Program-made: the position numbers and the translations under genes
In this document: positions 48,001 through 59,756 of the stretch, piece by piece
How positions within the stretch are numbered: position 1 is the stretch's first letter
How the letters are laid out: each line of letters starts with the position of its first letter
DNA from: Aegilops tauschii subsp. strangulata
Lineage: Eukaryota; Streptophyta; Magnoliopsida; Poales; Poaceae
Assembly (NCBI RefSeq): GCF_002575655.3
Contig: NC_053037.3
Location: forward strand, 501,588,544 to 501,652,543
Length of the DNA stretch: 64,000 bases
Direction of reading: 5' to 3'
The notes under the pieces: generated by a model
Databases searched by the model: none
The model's input: only the letters and a program-made list of their open reading frames with translations
What the model was told of the DNA's origin: nothing

Positions 48001-49300
48001 TCCAGTGTATAGAGCCTTGCCTCTAAGGTAGGCCCACATGGTTTGCCTCTTTTTTTAATTTAACATAACGCGTCAAGTCGCAATTTGTTTGTTCACCCAT
48101 GGTAGACAATCCTCCCTCCACCAAGTGGACAACCAGTACACGTGCCAAATTACCACGTGGGCTGCCTTTTTCGTACAGAAATGAGCTCCGCCGTGTACCC
48201 GCGCGGGTGTGGTTGGGAAAGAGACGGGAGTACGTGCGCCGTGCGTGCACCTCTTGTCTTCGTGCACGTCCCCCACCTACGTGGGTGTGTGTGTGAGAGA
48301 GATACAAACCTAGACATAATGCGCCGTCCATCCCCATGCCTCCGCCCAGTCCGACCACCAGTCACCACCATGCCCCACTCCTCCTCACCTTATCTCTCAT
48401 CTTTCTCCCTCCATTTTTATATACAAGCGGCCACTACCAAAATTACAATTTGCAGGTATACAAGGCCACTAACACTAATTGATGCAATATTAATGGTGTT
48501 TGCCTCGTGGTACTAGCAAAGGAGGACATTAATTATCCCTTGCATGCATGCGGGAGTTTGTAAAAAAAATGCATCTTGATGTTCCGTGCAATGCACGGGC
48601 ACCTTGCTAGTCCATGATAACAACACATGGAAAAATTACACAGCGAACGAGGGATTTGAATCTGTTGGGAGGGGCTGTTTGGATCTTGCCCGGGGTAGCC
48701 AAAATATTGGCGACCCTTTTGTCCACCGGTGCCTTTGCCACCGATGAACAAGGAATGGCTCGGGTGCTCATGCTGTCATGCATCCTCCAGCGCGCACGTT
48801 GGAGACGAGCTCGCACGAGCTGTGTTTTTTGTGCCACAACGCTGCCCGAGCCGCCCGCAGACCGACCGGCGACCCGCAAATTATGCCATCCAACCGTAGC
48901 CGCACACATTATGACTGCAACACAACCAACCGGGCGAAATTCACGCAAACATGTAGACAAACTGATATTTCATATAAACAACGACGGAAATCATATAATA
49001 CCGGATTTTCATACAAACATGACGGATTTCATTACATTCAAATGAACTACACGGTACTTGTTCTGGACAGCACAGGTATATAATACCTGGCCTAAATGGT
49101 CGCCCGCCGATCGATTTGTGTTCCTCATGTCCGGCAGCACAATCACCGGACTGCTGGGAGCCCCGGAGGTATATGCTTCAGCGCAAAGGACGGCTCGCTT
49201 CCCCACTTCCCAACTGATATCATTGGCTGGTGCCGAAGATTATGGTGGCCGGCACCAGTTCGAGTTCATCACCGGCCACTACTTCGGCATGGTCGGCACA
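48001..49300 (+). other. spacer, no supported gene
   Basis: 48170-48290 repeats words from 42000-42090. Overlapping frames at 48600-49050 on both strands show no domain. GC content rises from 48700. CCGTGCAATGCACGGG (48583-48598) is a perfect 16-base palindrome-like hairpin. Confidence 0.45.
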
Positions 49301-50230
49301 GGCTCGAGTTCATCCTAACATTCCCCTCTTCCGTGGAGCCCATGCGGGGTCGACGTAGGTCCTCGCAACAAAAGGATCCGGCAAGACACCTGCTGTGTAC
49401 GCCGGCGTCGCCTCCGCGGTGGCCTTCATGGGACCCAAGCGGTGGCGGCCTCCCGTGTTCTACTTTTCCTCGATGATGGCGGCGGACGCGGAGGCGCTGG
49501 CCACCGACTCATCGCTCTCCGTGCACCCGGCTTCTGTCGCTGCTTGCATGGCGTGGCCGCGGAATGGGAGTCTCAGCCACAGAAACGGGAGACGCGGTAC
49601 GAGGCGGCGGCGTGGACGGTAGCAACGACGCCCGTGCGCCGCTCCTCGTCGAGCTGGCCTGGAACGGCGAGTTGCTGAACCGCGCGCCGGCTTGGGGCGG
49701 CAACTGGCTCCGTCGGGCGAGGGGAGGGAGGTGGATCAGCGAGCTGCATAGCTCATATCCGGCGAGCTACCCAGCCGGCTTGGATGCGGAATAACTAATC
49801 TTCGTAAGCCATTGTAAGAGTGGACAAAATGGTGGAGGAGATAGGGGAGCGGCGTAGGTGTGCGATTCTTGGCCGGCGTTTGGCCTCGTTTAAATAGGAG
49901 ATTAAATAGACGGCAGACGGGAGGAGCTTGGCCGGCGTTGCGTTTAACGCCGGCCCGGTCATGAACGGACGTGTGTCCAGAGTGGGTTTCTCGGCTTCCA
50001 CACGTGCGGGTTTCATGGAGGCGTTTGAATGCGGTACAGAGGCATGTTCAGCCAGGCATGCCGCGAGTGGCGCGCTCGACTCTGACCTAGGACACCGCGC
50101 CGTTCTTCCACTAACGTGTGGGCTCTTTGGGTGCACGGCCTGCATGTCAGTGACCCAACGTAGGCAGCGCATAGCAGAGGAACCTTTGGTGGGCCAGGGC
50201 GGTCAGAAGCGGGCATTTCATAAACCGATG
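49301..50230 (-). other. GC-rich gene-like fragment, unidentified
   Basis: Strong GC rise with no single long frame. On the minus strand, sequence around 49810 (MAYED then a stop) followed by Pro/Arg-rich broken frames looks like the 5' end of a decayed gene, with 49830-50200 as its promoter. No family recognised. Possibly another captured fragment. Confidence 0.35.
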
Positions 50231-50690
50231 ATTGTTCATTGAGTGTGACATCATCTTTTTCATGTAGATAATCCTACTATGTTGATAGCCCGTTCGATAC
50301 GTTGTGATTCATAAAGACCGCTGCAAACATCAATGTTCTGCTTATCACAGATAAGATTGATTAATACCCGTAACAATCCATGTCCTTAACAAAGGGTGCA
50401 TGCACGTATAGGTTGAGCGTGTGTCTTGCGTCGTGTGTTGTGTGCATGCAGGCGTGCGAGTGTTGCGTGCGTGCAAGGGTACGTTTCAGTGTTGCATGCA
50501 TGGGTGCGTACGTGCGTGTGTTCGTGAGTGGATGTGTACGTGTCAGTGTTGCACGCCAGCATGCGTGCGTGTGTACGTGTCAGTGTTGCACGCCTACATG
50601 CGTGTGTGTCTTGCGTGCGTGCATGTGTACGTGCGGGGTGAGGCTACACGTCAGTCGACTGACTTTTTCATCTCTGGTCATTAGATTTTC
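50231..50690 (+). repeat. GTGC/GCAT-rich low-complexity stretch
   Basis: From about 50395 to 50640 the sequence is built of gtgtacgtgtcagtgttgca and tgcgtgcgtg words; tacgtgtcagtgttgcacgc occurs at about 50538 and 50574. Cys/Val-rich frames across it are not genes. Confidence 0.8.
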
Positions 50691-51377
50691 CAGCCGTTGG
50701 ATGCGAAATCAAGGGCCTCCAGTTTATCATCAAACTCAACCCCCCCCCCTGAGCCACCAGCCACCACCGGCCGAACCGCCAGCCCCCGCCGCCCCCAGCC
50801 GGCCCGCCCTTCCCGAAACCACTCCCCACCGTCGGTCCGCCGCCGCACCGGCCATCCCTCTACCCCCCCCCCCCCCGCCGAGCTTTTTCTCTGGGGATCC
50901 CCACCCCACCGCCCAATGAACGCCCCCCAACCGCCGGTGACTGCCAACCAGAGGTCTCACGACTTCGAATACCCACCGACCACTAATTTATTACCATTTC
51001 TGTCCTTCATATACGTGTTGACGGGTGGGCCCTATGGTAATGTGTGCTGCTAAATGTGGACCGTTTGACTGGTCAATTGATCAAGTTATCAACAAATTAC
51101 GGAGCTGTATGGTGAGCCAGTGACCGTATGATCACCCTAAAATGTACTCCTATTTTATTAACACAGTACAGACTCAAACTACCATTTCTTTCTTTTATAT
51201 ACGGGCTGACAGGTGGGTCCCACGGTTACGCGCCCCGATGGTGCAACACTAGTTGCGCCGCGTGGAATGTTTGACTGGTCAATTGATTGTGTCATCAATA
51301 AAATACAGAGTTGTACAGGTGAGCCAGTGACCGTATAATCATGATATGTATTTGTTTAACACGGTACAGATGCAAGG
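50691..51377 (+). repeat. C-rich segment and duplicated unit
   Basis: C-runs at 50740 and 50863 in a Pro-coding stretch. Then TTTGACTGGTCAATTGATC near 51065 and TTTGACTGGTCAATTGATTG near 51269 mark two copies (about 50985-51135 and 51175-51345) that share the 5' word taccatttct, a tgacRggtggg word and gagccagtgaccgta. No gene. Confidence 0.75.
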
Positions 51378-51656
51378 GCTCATATATACGCGCAAGCACT
51401 CACCGCTATAAGCGCACACACGCGAACCCTACCCCTATGAGCACCTTCGAGAGAGTGGGCCAGCATATATGATCTTGAGATTTTACGAAGTCACCATAGG
51501 TGCCTCGTAGTGGAGTGGAACGTCTCCTCCCACTGAACGTACATCGCCGGAAAATACTGAAATTAACACAAGATAAATGCGAGCACCGGGACTTTAACCT
51601 TGGTGGGCTCGAGAAACCACTGTCCTCTAACCATCCAACCACATGTTGGTTAGCAC
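51378..51656 (-). mobile_element. SINE of the Au family (probable, near full length)
   Basis: On the minus strand it starts GTGCTAACCAACATGTGGTT and carries pol III box A (TGGTTAGAGGAC, 51622-51633) and box B (GGTTAAAGTCCC, 51588-51599), then gcgatgta, ggaggagacgttcc and gcacctatggtgacttc words known from Au SINEs, ending near TTATAGCGGTGAGTGC. About 280 bp. Target duplications not resolved. Confidence 0.8.
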
Positions 51657-53284
51657 GACAAAATGTATGTGGTGACCGTGATGAGCTTATTCTGAAGTCC
51701 AGTGACCATATCGTTCTTTCGCTTCAAATACAATGACCGTAAGTGTCGTCAACAAAATACGGAGCACGCATCAAATGCAAAGTCCGTCAGTGTCATCAAC
51801 AAAATATGGAGACGTATCGTGAGCTAGATACCGTTGTACTATTGTATATGCTTATTTTCTTAGTGGCCGATTGCGTGTGTGGTGTGGTGGGCACATCATT
51901 TCTAGTTGTGGTGGGTCAACATGAAGACTCATTGGTCGGTTCCATCCTGCGCCACATATAGGTTGGAACGAGACGTGTTATACGAAGACCCATGTGGAGG
52001 ACTCTGCGTACAACACGAAGCTACCAGAGTCGCGGAGGACTCTATCCCCACTGGTGATAAGCCGACTATATATGATTTGTAACCCTAGGCCCTTAGTATG
52101 TTATACAAGCTTGGGGGCTAGTTCGTCGATAGTATACACACACGCACAATGCCTGGTATTCACGTGTACTTTGTACACACCCCTATCACTAATATACAGT
52201 ACCAGGAGTAGGCTCTTTCTTCAACTGCAAGGGTCCGATCCGAACTAGGGTAAAACTTTGCCTCGTATTACCATCCAGCCTAACAGCCAGGGATATCCTA
52301 CCGAATGATATGATGAAATCATATCTGCCAACTACTAAGAGAGAGGTGTGTCGGGGGGGGGGGCAATGTGTGCAAGAGAGGCCTAAATATAATGTGCGTG
52401 CGGGAGACACGTAGGCACATATATGTGCGTATAGAGGGCTAGTAGAGACCGTGCATGTGTATATATGCATGTGAGAGAAATAGTGCTTTCCAACTGAGAT
52501 TAGTGAAAAGAGTGGTACATAGTAGTCAGAAAGAGAGAGAGAAACAGAGAGAGCATGTGCGTGAGACACACCGACACCCTGAGAGAGATTGTGAGCATGT
52601 GTGAAAGAGAAATGCCGATGCATATAAAGTGTGTGCACTTATGCGTTAGATAGAGAGATATATAACACGTTTGTGAGAACGGGGCGAGGCATAGTGCATC
52701 TACGTGTAAAAGGCGGTTCTACGCATTAAATTAAAATATAAATGGCATTATTATTTTTGGATGAGATCATGAATTTTGCAAATTGCGTATGGACGAAAAT
52801 CGGTCTATCAGACACCAATACTCTATTGAATTCTAGCATGTGCATGTGTTTATTTCATATTATCGATCCATAGAGTGACATCAGTTTGAAATACAGGCAA
52901 TGGATGCTTTTGCAATTCATATATAAACATTAATTAGTGTACTCCATGTTGTTAGTGTGAAGCACTTTATACATTTGTCACTTGCATGGATACATTCAAA
53001 ATTGCTAGCTACGAAATGGAATACATGTCGAATTCAACATAAAGGGGTTTCGAAGATTCGAATTCATAGGAAGTGCATTCATCTATTTGAACCTGAGATA
53101 ATGGCATTTGTAAATCAGATGTAAAAGGGGGCATCAATCATTGTTGTGAGTTTGAACATGCTATATATATTCATATGCATATCTAACTTTTTTTTGCAAC
53201 CAAGGAGATTATATCTGGAACCATGCATGAACTGAGGTAAGTTGCACATTTTTTAATATATACTCATGTACAATGTATAGTCAA
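51657..53284 (+). other. AT-rich and GA/GT-rich spacer, no supported gene
   Basis: 51720-51830 repeats RTCATCAACAAAATAYGGAG twice, echoing 51090. 52330-52690 is purine-rich with G-run (52353-52363), (GA)n and gtgtgtg words. 52700-53280 is AT-rich unique-looking sequence. Confidence 0.5.
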
Positions 53285-54198
53285 ATGTACCCCCTCCATT
53301 CCAAAATAATCGTAGCTTTAGGATTTTCAAGAGTAAAGATTTGTGAAGTTTGACAAATCCTGAAAGTTCAATTCAAGAGAACCGAAAACGTTAATGCTTC
53401 TGCTCCCAAATATTGAACGAAGCGCCAAATAGGCCTCTGGTCACCCGAAACCGCACGAGACTAATGTTTTGGTGGTAGGAAATTACTGTCCTGACTCTGG
53501 CCCGTGTAGCCTATCGACCCGATGTCGAAAGGTCTAAACCGGGGTAGGTTTGTAACTTCACCAAGATGCCAGTCTCAACCGCCTCCAAGAAGCATTCATA
53601 CGCCGTGGGTGCCAACCCATGCGCACAGCCGAAATCTATCCCGCCCACATTTGGGACACCTGACATGACTGTCCTACCCCCAACCCGCAATATGTCCGAA
53701 ATCTTAGATGGGGGCAAAGTTTGTAACTTTCCCCAAATTTCAAACAAGCGCGTCTCAAACCGAAACATTGTTCCCCCTTAGTTCCCCGCCTCCCTCCGTT
53801 TCCCCATTCATACTCCGTGGGCGCGAAAACGCCCTCTCCACCAACCGCGAAACCCCAGCCTCCTCCATCCTCCACCCCATAGCGGCCAATCCACCACCAC
53901 CCTCCTCCATCACGCCGGAGCCGGTACCCCGACGTCGTCGTCCAACGCAACCGCAACCGCAACGCCCTCAAGGACTTAGCAGCTGAAGCTGAGGCAGAGC
54001 TGCCTCCACGACGCCGACGCCGACGTGCGCCGTAACAGAACCACTCCGACCACGCCGTCCTGCGCCTCACTGCCGCGGCTCCACTTTCGCAACCGTCCAC
54101 CGCACCAGAGCTGTTCCCGCTATGCCGTCGTTCGCCGCCTCGGATCTGCTTCCCCGCCGCCGACAGACGACCACCGTACCACACTCAAGAACTTGGCC
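53285..54198 (+). promoter_or_regulatory. 5' region of the TNPA-like gene
   Basis: Begins with a Stowaway-like half end (CCCTCCATTCCAAAATAATC, 53292) without a partner. 53500-53760 has the repeated word ttgtaactt. From 53770 it becomes the C-rich leader typical of cereal transposon genes, leading to the ATG at 54199. Open frames on either strand lack domains. Confidence 0.45.
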
Positions 54199-54479
54199 AT
54201 GGGTTCGTCCAAGGCTGCACCGTCCTCCACAACTTCTGGTTTCCGGCGAACAACAAGAAGATCGTCGGAAAAACAGAAGGAGGACACAGCACTGCCAGCA
54301 GAAAGAGGTACTCCTCTTCCCTTATTCGTGCAAATCTTACGTCTCCGCTCACACCGTATTCATCCCACAAAAGAAACTAGTTGAGCGCTTCTTACTGCAT
54401 CTTCTTCATGATACTAAATGCATAAGGTTTCCTCCCTTTTACTATTTCACCTTTGCTAGAGGTCAGTAGCCCGCCTGGA

Positions 54480-54880
54480 TTTCAATTCAGGGTCAGTTGA
54501 ACCGCAATTAAAAGAAGCAGCACCCACTTAGGCACGCGGAGCACCTAGTCCGCCTGTTCCCCGGGGAAGCGGCGCATCGGTGTCTATCATAGGGGTGTGG
54601 GGCGCAGGAGCTGCTTGCGCCTGATCTGGAGGTCGGCGGGGCTTGAATGGATGGCCGGGGGGGCGGTACCAAGCACGGTGGTGCGGTGAGGTCGAGGGGA
54701 GGGCGCAGGCAGGGGAGGAATGCTGGGCCGGTGGTCGCTGGCGTTTCGAGGAAGATCGTCAACACTGACTGGCTGGAGGTAGATGAAGGCGATCTGCCCG
54801 TTCTTTGTACATCGGACGGTGCAGAAAAATGGACTGACCTATTTGCTTTCAGTCGACTGTTATTTTCATAGAATCCTGTA
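54480..54880 (+). other. GC-rich island within intron 1 of the TNPA-like gene
   Basis: Around 54540-54780 GC content jumps within an AT-rich intron. A 74-codon open frame (54647-54871) is Gly/Arg-rich with no domain. Possibly a captured fragment; no boundaries resolved. Confidence 0.35.
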
Positions 54881-55034
54881 GTAATTTAGTGTGCCATGCA
54901 TGTTGTAGAGCTATCATATGTCTCCCGTCATTTATTTCTCACCGACCTGCTATCTGCTACCTTTACACTGTACTAATTGTGCACACAGTTCACCCATACT
55001 CACACTATTGTTTTTTTATGCATGGGCATTTCAG

Positions 55035-58000
55035 GCTCTGACGAAGTGTTGATGAATGCAGAAAAGAAAAGACAGAAGTCGCTCCAGTGTAATTCGAAGA
55101 TAAGCACTAAGCGTTTCAGCGCTCTAATGGGTGTAGTGTCAGCAGTTGGAGACAGTAAACGTAGCTCTGTAGTTGATGATCTCAATTGCCACACACAACC
55201 ATCCCATGTGCTTGCTTTAACTTCGTGCTGTCAAATGTGGTTGCATGTTGCATATGGTGTCTAGCTTGTATTGCTTCCAATTTGGTTAAATTGCATCTGC
55301 TTACTTTACACATTATACCTTTGATAATGACATGCCTTCTTGTTTTTGATACATACTACATATGTCTATTAACCATGTTCGTACATCTAACTAATGATCT
55401 TTTGTATCCCTCGTCAATCACTTATGATGAGACAGTCACCCGAGTGGGTTACTGTGAGACGCCCTACTCGTTTAAAGAGTGCAGTGTCATCCTCCCCACA
55501 TGATTCTCAAGAAACAGCAAGGCTAAATGAAGATAGTCAACGTAGCTCTCTAGTTGATCACCGCAATTCCCCCACACCACCATCGCAGGTGCTTGCTCTT
55601 ACTTGGCAGTGTGATATGTGGTTGCATGTTGCATATGGTGTCTACCTTGTAATGCTTCTAATTAGGGTAAATTGCATCTGCTTAGTTAACACATTATACT
55701 TGTGAATATGACATGCCTTCCTGTTTTTGGTACATACTACGTCTTTCTATTAACCATGTTTTTACATCAAACTACTTTTCTTGTGTATCCCTCATCAATG
55801 CTCCTAATTTGTTAAATTGCATCTCCTTAGCTTACACATTATACATGTGAATATGACACACCTTCCTGTTTTTGGTACATACTATGTCTACCTATCACAC
55901 CATGTTCTTACATCAAACTACTGTTCTTGTGTATCCTGCGTCTATCGCTTATGATGAGACAGTCACGCGCGTGGGTTAATATGAGACGCAATACTCTTAT
56001 AAAGAATGCAATTTCATCCTCTCCACATGATTCTCAGGAAACAGCAAGCCTAAATGAAGATATTGAACGTAGCTCTATACCTGAAGACCGCACTTCCCCT
56101 ACACCACCATCACAGTTGCTTGCTCTAACTTCGCAGTGTGATATGTGGTTGCATGTTGCATACGGTGTCTAGCTTGTAATGCTTCTAATTAGGGTAAATT
56201 GCATCTGCTTAGTTTACACACTATACCTGTGAATATGACATGCCTTCTTATTTTTGGTACACACTACATCTATGTGTTCACCTTGTTCTTACATGAAACT
56301 ACCTCTCTTCTGTATCCTGCATCAATCACTTACGATGAGTCACCTTTATTCGTTGCATATTGCATATTATTTCTAGCCTGTTGCCATGTATTGCTTCTAA
56401 TTTGGTCAAATACATTTGTTAGGGCACCCTTTTAATTTGGCAGAGTGATATTGGTTTCATCTTTCATATGGTTTCTAGCTTGCATCGATTCTAACAAGTT
56501 CAAGCACCTTGTGCTTAGTTTACACTTTATACATCATACATGTCAATATGTCACGCCGTCCTGTTTTTCATACATATTCCATCCTCCTATCATGCGGCTG
56601 CCTTACATGAAAGTAGTGTTCGTCAGTATCATGCATCAATGAGTTCTGAAGAGCAAATTTTATTCCTTTTTCTTGTGGGTTTGACTTGACAAGGCAAAAT
56701 GTAGAAAGAGGAAGGAAAAGAGTAAGGAAGGCGATGATGGTGGTCCTCTGCAGCAACGTAAATGGAGCATCTGTACCGATTCTCCTTGTACTGATAGTGC
56801 ATTACAAGGTCCAAGTCTCCGCTCCCCTACTCCACCATCCAAGGTGCTTGCTCTAACTTGGCAGTGTGATATCTGGTTGCATGTTGCATATGGTGTCTAG
56901 CTCGTATTTCTCCTAATTAGTGTAAAATGCATCTGCTTAGCTTACACATGATACATGTGAATATGACACGCTTTCCTGTTTTTGGTACATACTATATCTG
57001 TCTATCACACCATGTTCTTACATGAAACTACTCTTCTTGTGTATCCTGCATCAGTCACTTATGATGGGACACCTTTAAGTTGGCTGTGTGATATTGGTTT
57101 GCGTCTTGAATATGATTTCTAGCATGTATTGCTTCTAGTTTGATGAACGCCACCTATGACGAGACAATTTTAACTTGGCAGAGTGATATTGATTGCACCT
57201 TCCATATGGTGTCTTGCAGTGTTTCTAATTTGTTGAAGTGCCTTCTGCTTAGTTACCACATCATAGGTGTGAATATGTCAAGCCGTCCATTTTTTCGTAC
57301 ACATTCCATCCTCGTATCATGACTTTGCCTTTCATCAGAGTAGTGTTCGTCAGTATCATGCATGAATGAGTTCTGAAGAGCGAATGATATTCCTTTTTCT
57401 TGTCGGTATGACCTCACAATGCAAAATCAATAAAGCTGAAGGAAATTGGCAAGGCATTGGATGATGGTGGTCCCTCCGAGCAACTGAAACGGAGGTTCTG
57501 TACAGATTCTACTCCGCGATCCTCCCAACAAGATTCGCAAGACAACGCATGGCTAGACAGTCAACGTAGCTGTGTAGATGATGAGCACATCTCCCCTACT
57601 CCATCATCACAGGTGCTTGCTCTAACTTGGCACTATTATATGTGGTTGCATGTTGCGTATGATGTCTAGCTTGTATTGCTTCTAACTTTGTTGAATTGCA
57701 TCTGCTTACTTTACACATAATGCCTGTGAATATGAGATGTGTTCCTGTTTCTATATCAGACTACTATTCTTGCATATCCCGCATCAGTCACTTATGATAA
57801 GGCACCTTTAAGTCGCCACTGTGATATTGGTTGTGTCTTGCATATGATTTCTAGCATGTACTACTTCTAATTTGTTGAAACGCCATACAGTTTGAACTTG
57901 ATAGAGTGATATTGGTTGCATCTTTCATATGGTGTCTAGCTTGCAGTGCTTCTAATTTGTTGAAATGCCTTCTGCTTAGTTACCACATCATAGGTGTGAA

Positions 58001-59756
58001 TATGTCATACCATCCTGTTTTTCATACATATTCCATCCTCGCATCATGTGTTTCCCTTTCATCCGAGTAGTGTTCGTCAGTATCATGCATGAATGAGTTC
58101 TGAAGAGCGAATTTTATTCCTTTTTCTTATCGGTTTGACTTCACAATGCAAAATCATTACAGCTGAAGGAAATTAGTCCGGCAGTGGATGATGGTGGTCC
58201 TTCAAAGCAACTCAAACAGGGGGTCTCTATAGATTCTACTCCGCCATCCTCCCAACAAGATTCGCAAGGCAACACAAGGCTGGACAGTCAACGTAGCTGT
58301 GTAGATGATGAGCACATCTCCCCTACTCAACCATCACATGTGCTTGCTCTAACTTGACACTATTATATGTGGTTGCATGTTGCGTATGATGTCTAGCTTT
58401 TATTGCTTCTAACTTGAATTGCATCTACTTACTTTACACAGAATGCCTGTGGATATGACATGTGTTCCTGTTTCTAGAACATACGTGTACATGATGATCA
58501 CGTCTCCCCTACTCCACCATCACAGGTGCTTGCTCTTACTTGGAACTGTTATACGTGGTTGCGTTTTCCGTATGATGTCTAGTTTGTATTGCTTTTGATT
58601 ATGTTGAATTGCATCTGCGTAGCTTACAACTTATACCTGCAACGATCACTTACCCATAAGACACATTTAACTTGGGACTGTGATGTAGGTTGCATCTTGC
58701 ATTGTCTTCTAGCTTGTACTGCTTCTAATTTCTTGAAATGGCACTTACGACGAGACACTTTTTACCTGATAGAGTGATATTGGTTGCATGTTCATATGGT
58801 GCCTAGCTTTCATTTCTTCTAATTTTGTTGAAATGCCTTCAGCTTGCTGTTTTTTCATACATATTCCATCCTCCTATCGTACGTGTGAATATGAAACGCT
58901 GTCTTTTTTTGTATATATTCCATCCTCCTATCCTGCGCTTGCCTTACATCAAAGTAGTGTTCGTCTGTATCATCCATCAACCAGTTATGCAGAGCTAATT
59001 TTATTCATCTTCTTGTGGTTTTGACTTCATAAGGCAATATCAGAAAATAGGAAGGAAAATAGTAAGTTAGGGGATGTTGGTGGTCCTCCGCACCGACGCA
59101 AACAAAGACTCTGTAGATTTGCCACTGCTACTGCTAATGAAGTTGAAGTCCCAAGTCTACATGATGAGTTCATCTCCCGTACTCCACCATCGCAGGTGCT
59201 TGCTCTAAGTTGGAAGTGTGATAATTGGTTTCATGTTGCATATGTTGTCTAGCCTATATTTCTTCTATTTTGATTAAATTGCACCTGCTGAGTTTATACG
59301 TTATACATGTGCATATGACATGGCTTTCTGTGTCTAGAATACACTGCATCTATCTATCATACCATGTTCTTACATCGAAGTACTGCTGTTGTGTATCCCG
59401 CATCAGTCACTCATGATTGGACGCTTTTAACATGGCAGTTTGATAGTGGTTGCATCTTGCATTGATTTCTACGTTGTACTACTTCTAATTTTTCGAATTG
59501 CCACTAATGACAAGACACTTTTAACTTGGCATAGTAATATTGGTTGCATCTTTCATATGGTAGCTTGCAGTACTTCTATTTTCTTGAAAATCCTTCTGCT
59601 TAGTTTGCACATCGTAGCTGTGAATATGTCATGCCGTCCTGTTTTTCTTACATATTCCATCCTCATACAGTTGTCTTACATCAAAGTATAGCTTGTCTGT
59701 ATCATGCATCAATGAGTTCTGAAGAGTGATTTTATTCTTTTGTGTTGTGGGTACAG
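55035..59756 (+). repeat. tandem exon-intron array (~730-bp period)
   Basis: Exon starts at 55035, 55436, 55963, 56694, 57436, 58163, 59034 and 59757; the intervals from 55963 on are 731, 742, 727, 871 and 723 bp. Each exon ends with an SPTPPSQ-like sequence and the donor CAG|GTGCTTGC; introns share ttgcatgttgcatatggtgtctagc. A partial exon (to 58525) explains the 871-bp interval. Exons 57436-57612 and 58163-58339 have equal length and are nearly alike. Confidence 0.92.

Noticed and set aside
48583..48598. CCGTGCAATGCACGGG as a terminator hairpin
   Set aside because: Short palindromes of this kind are common in grass repeats, and intrinsic terminators do not apply to nuclear pol II genes.
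53636..54184. 182-codon minus-strand frame
   Set aside because: Arg/Gly-rich antisense of the C-rich leader of the TNPA-like gene; no domain.
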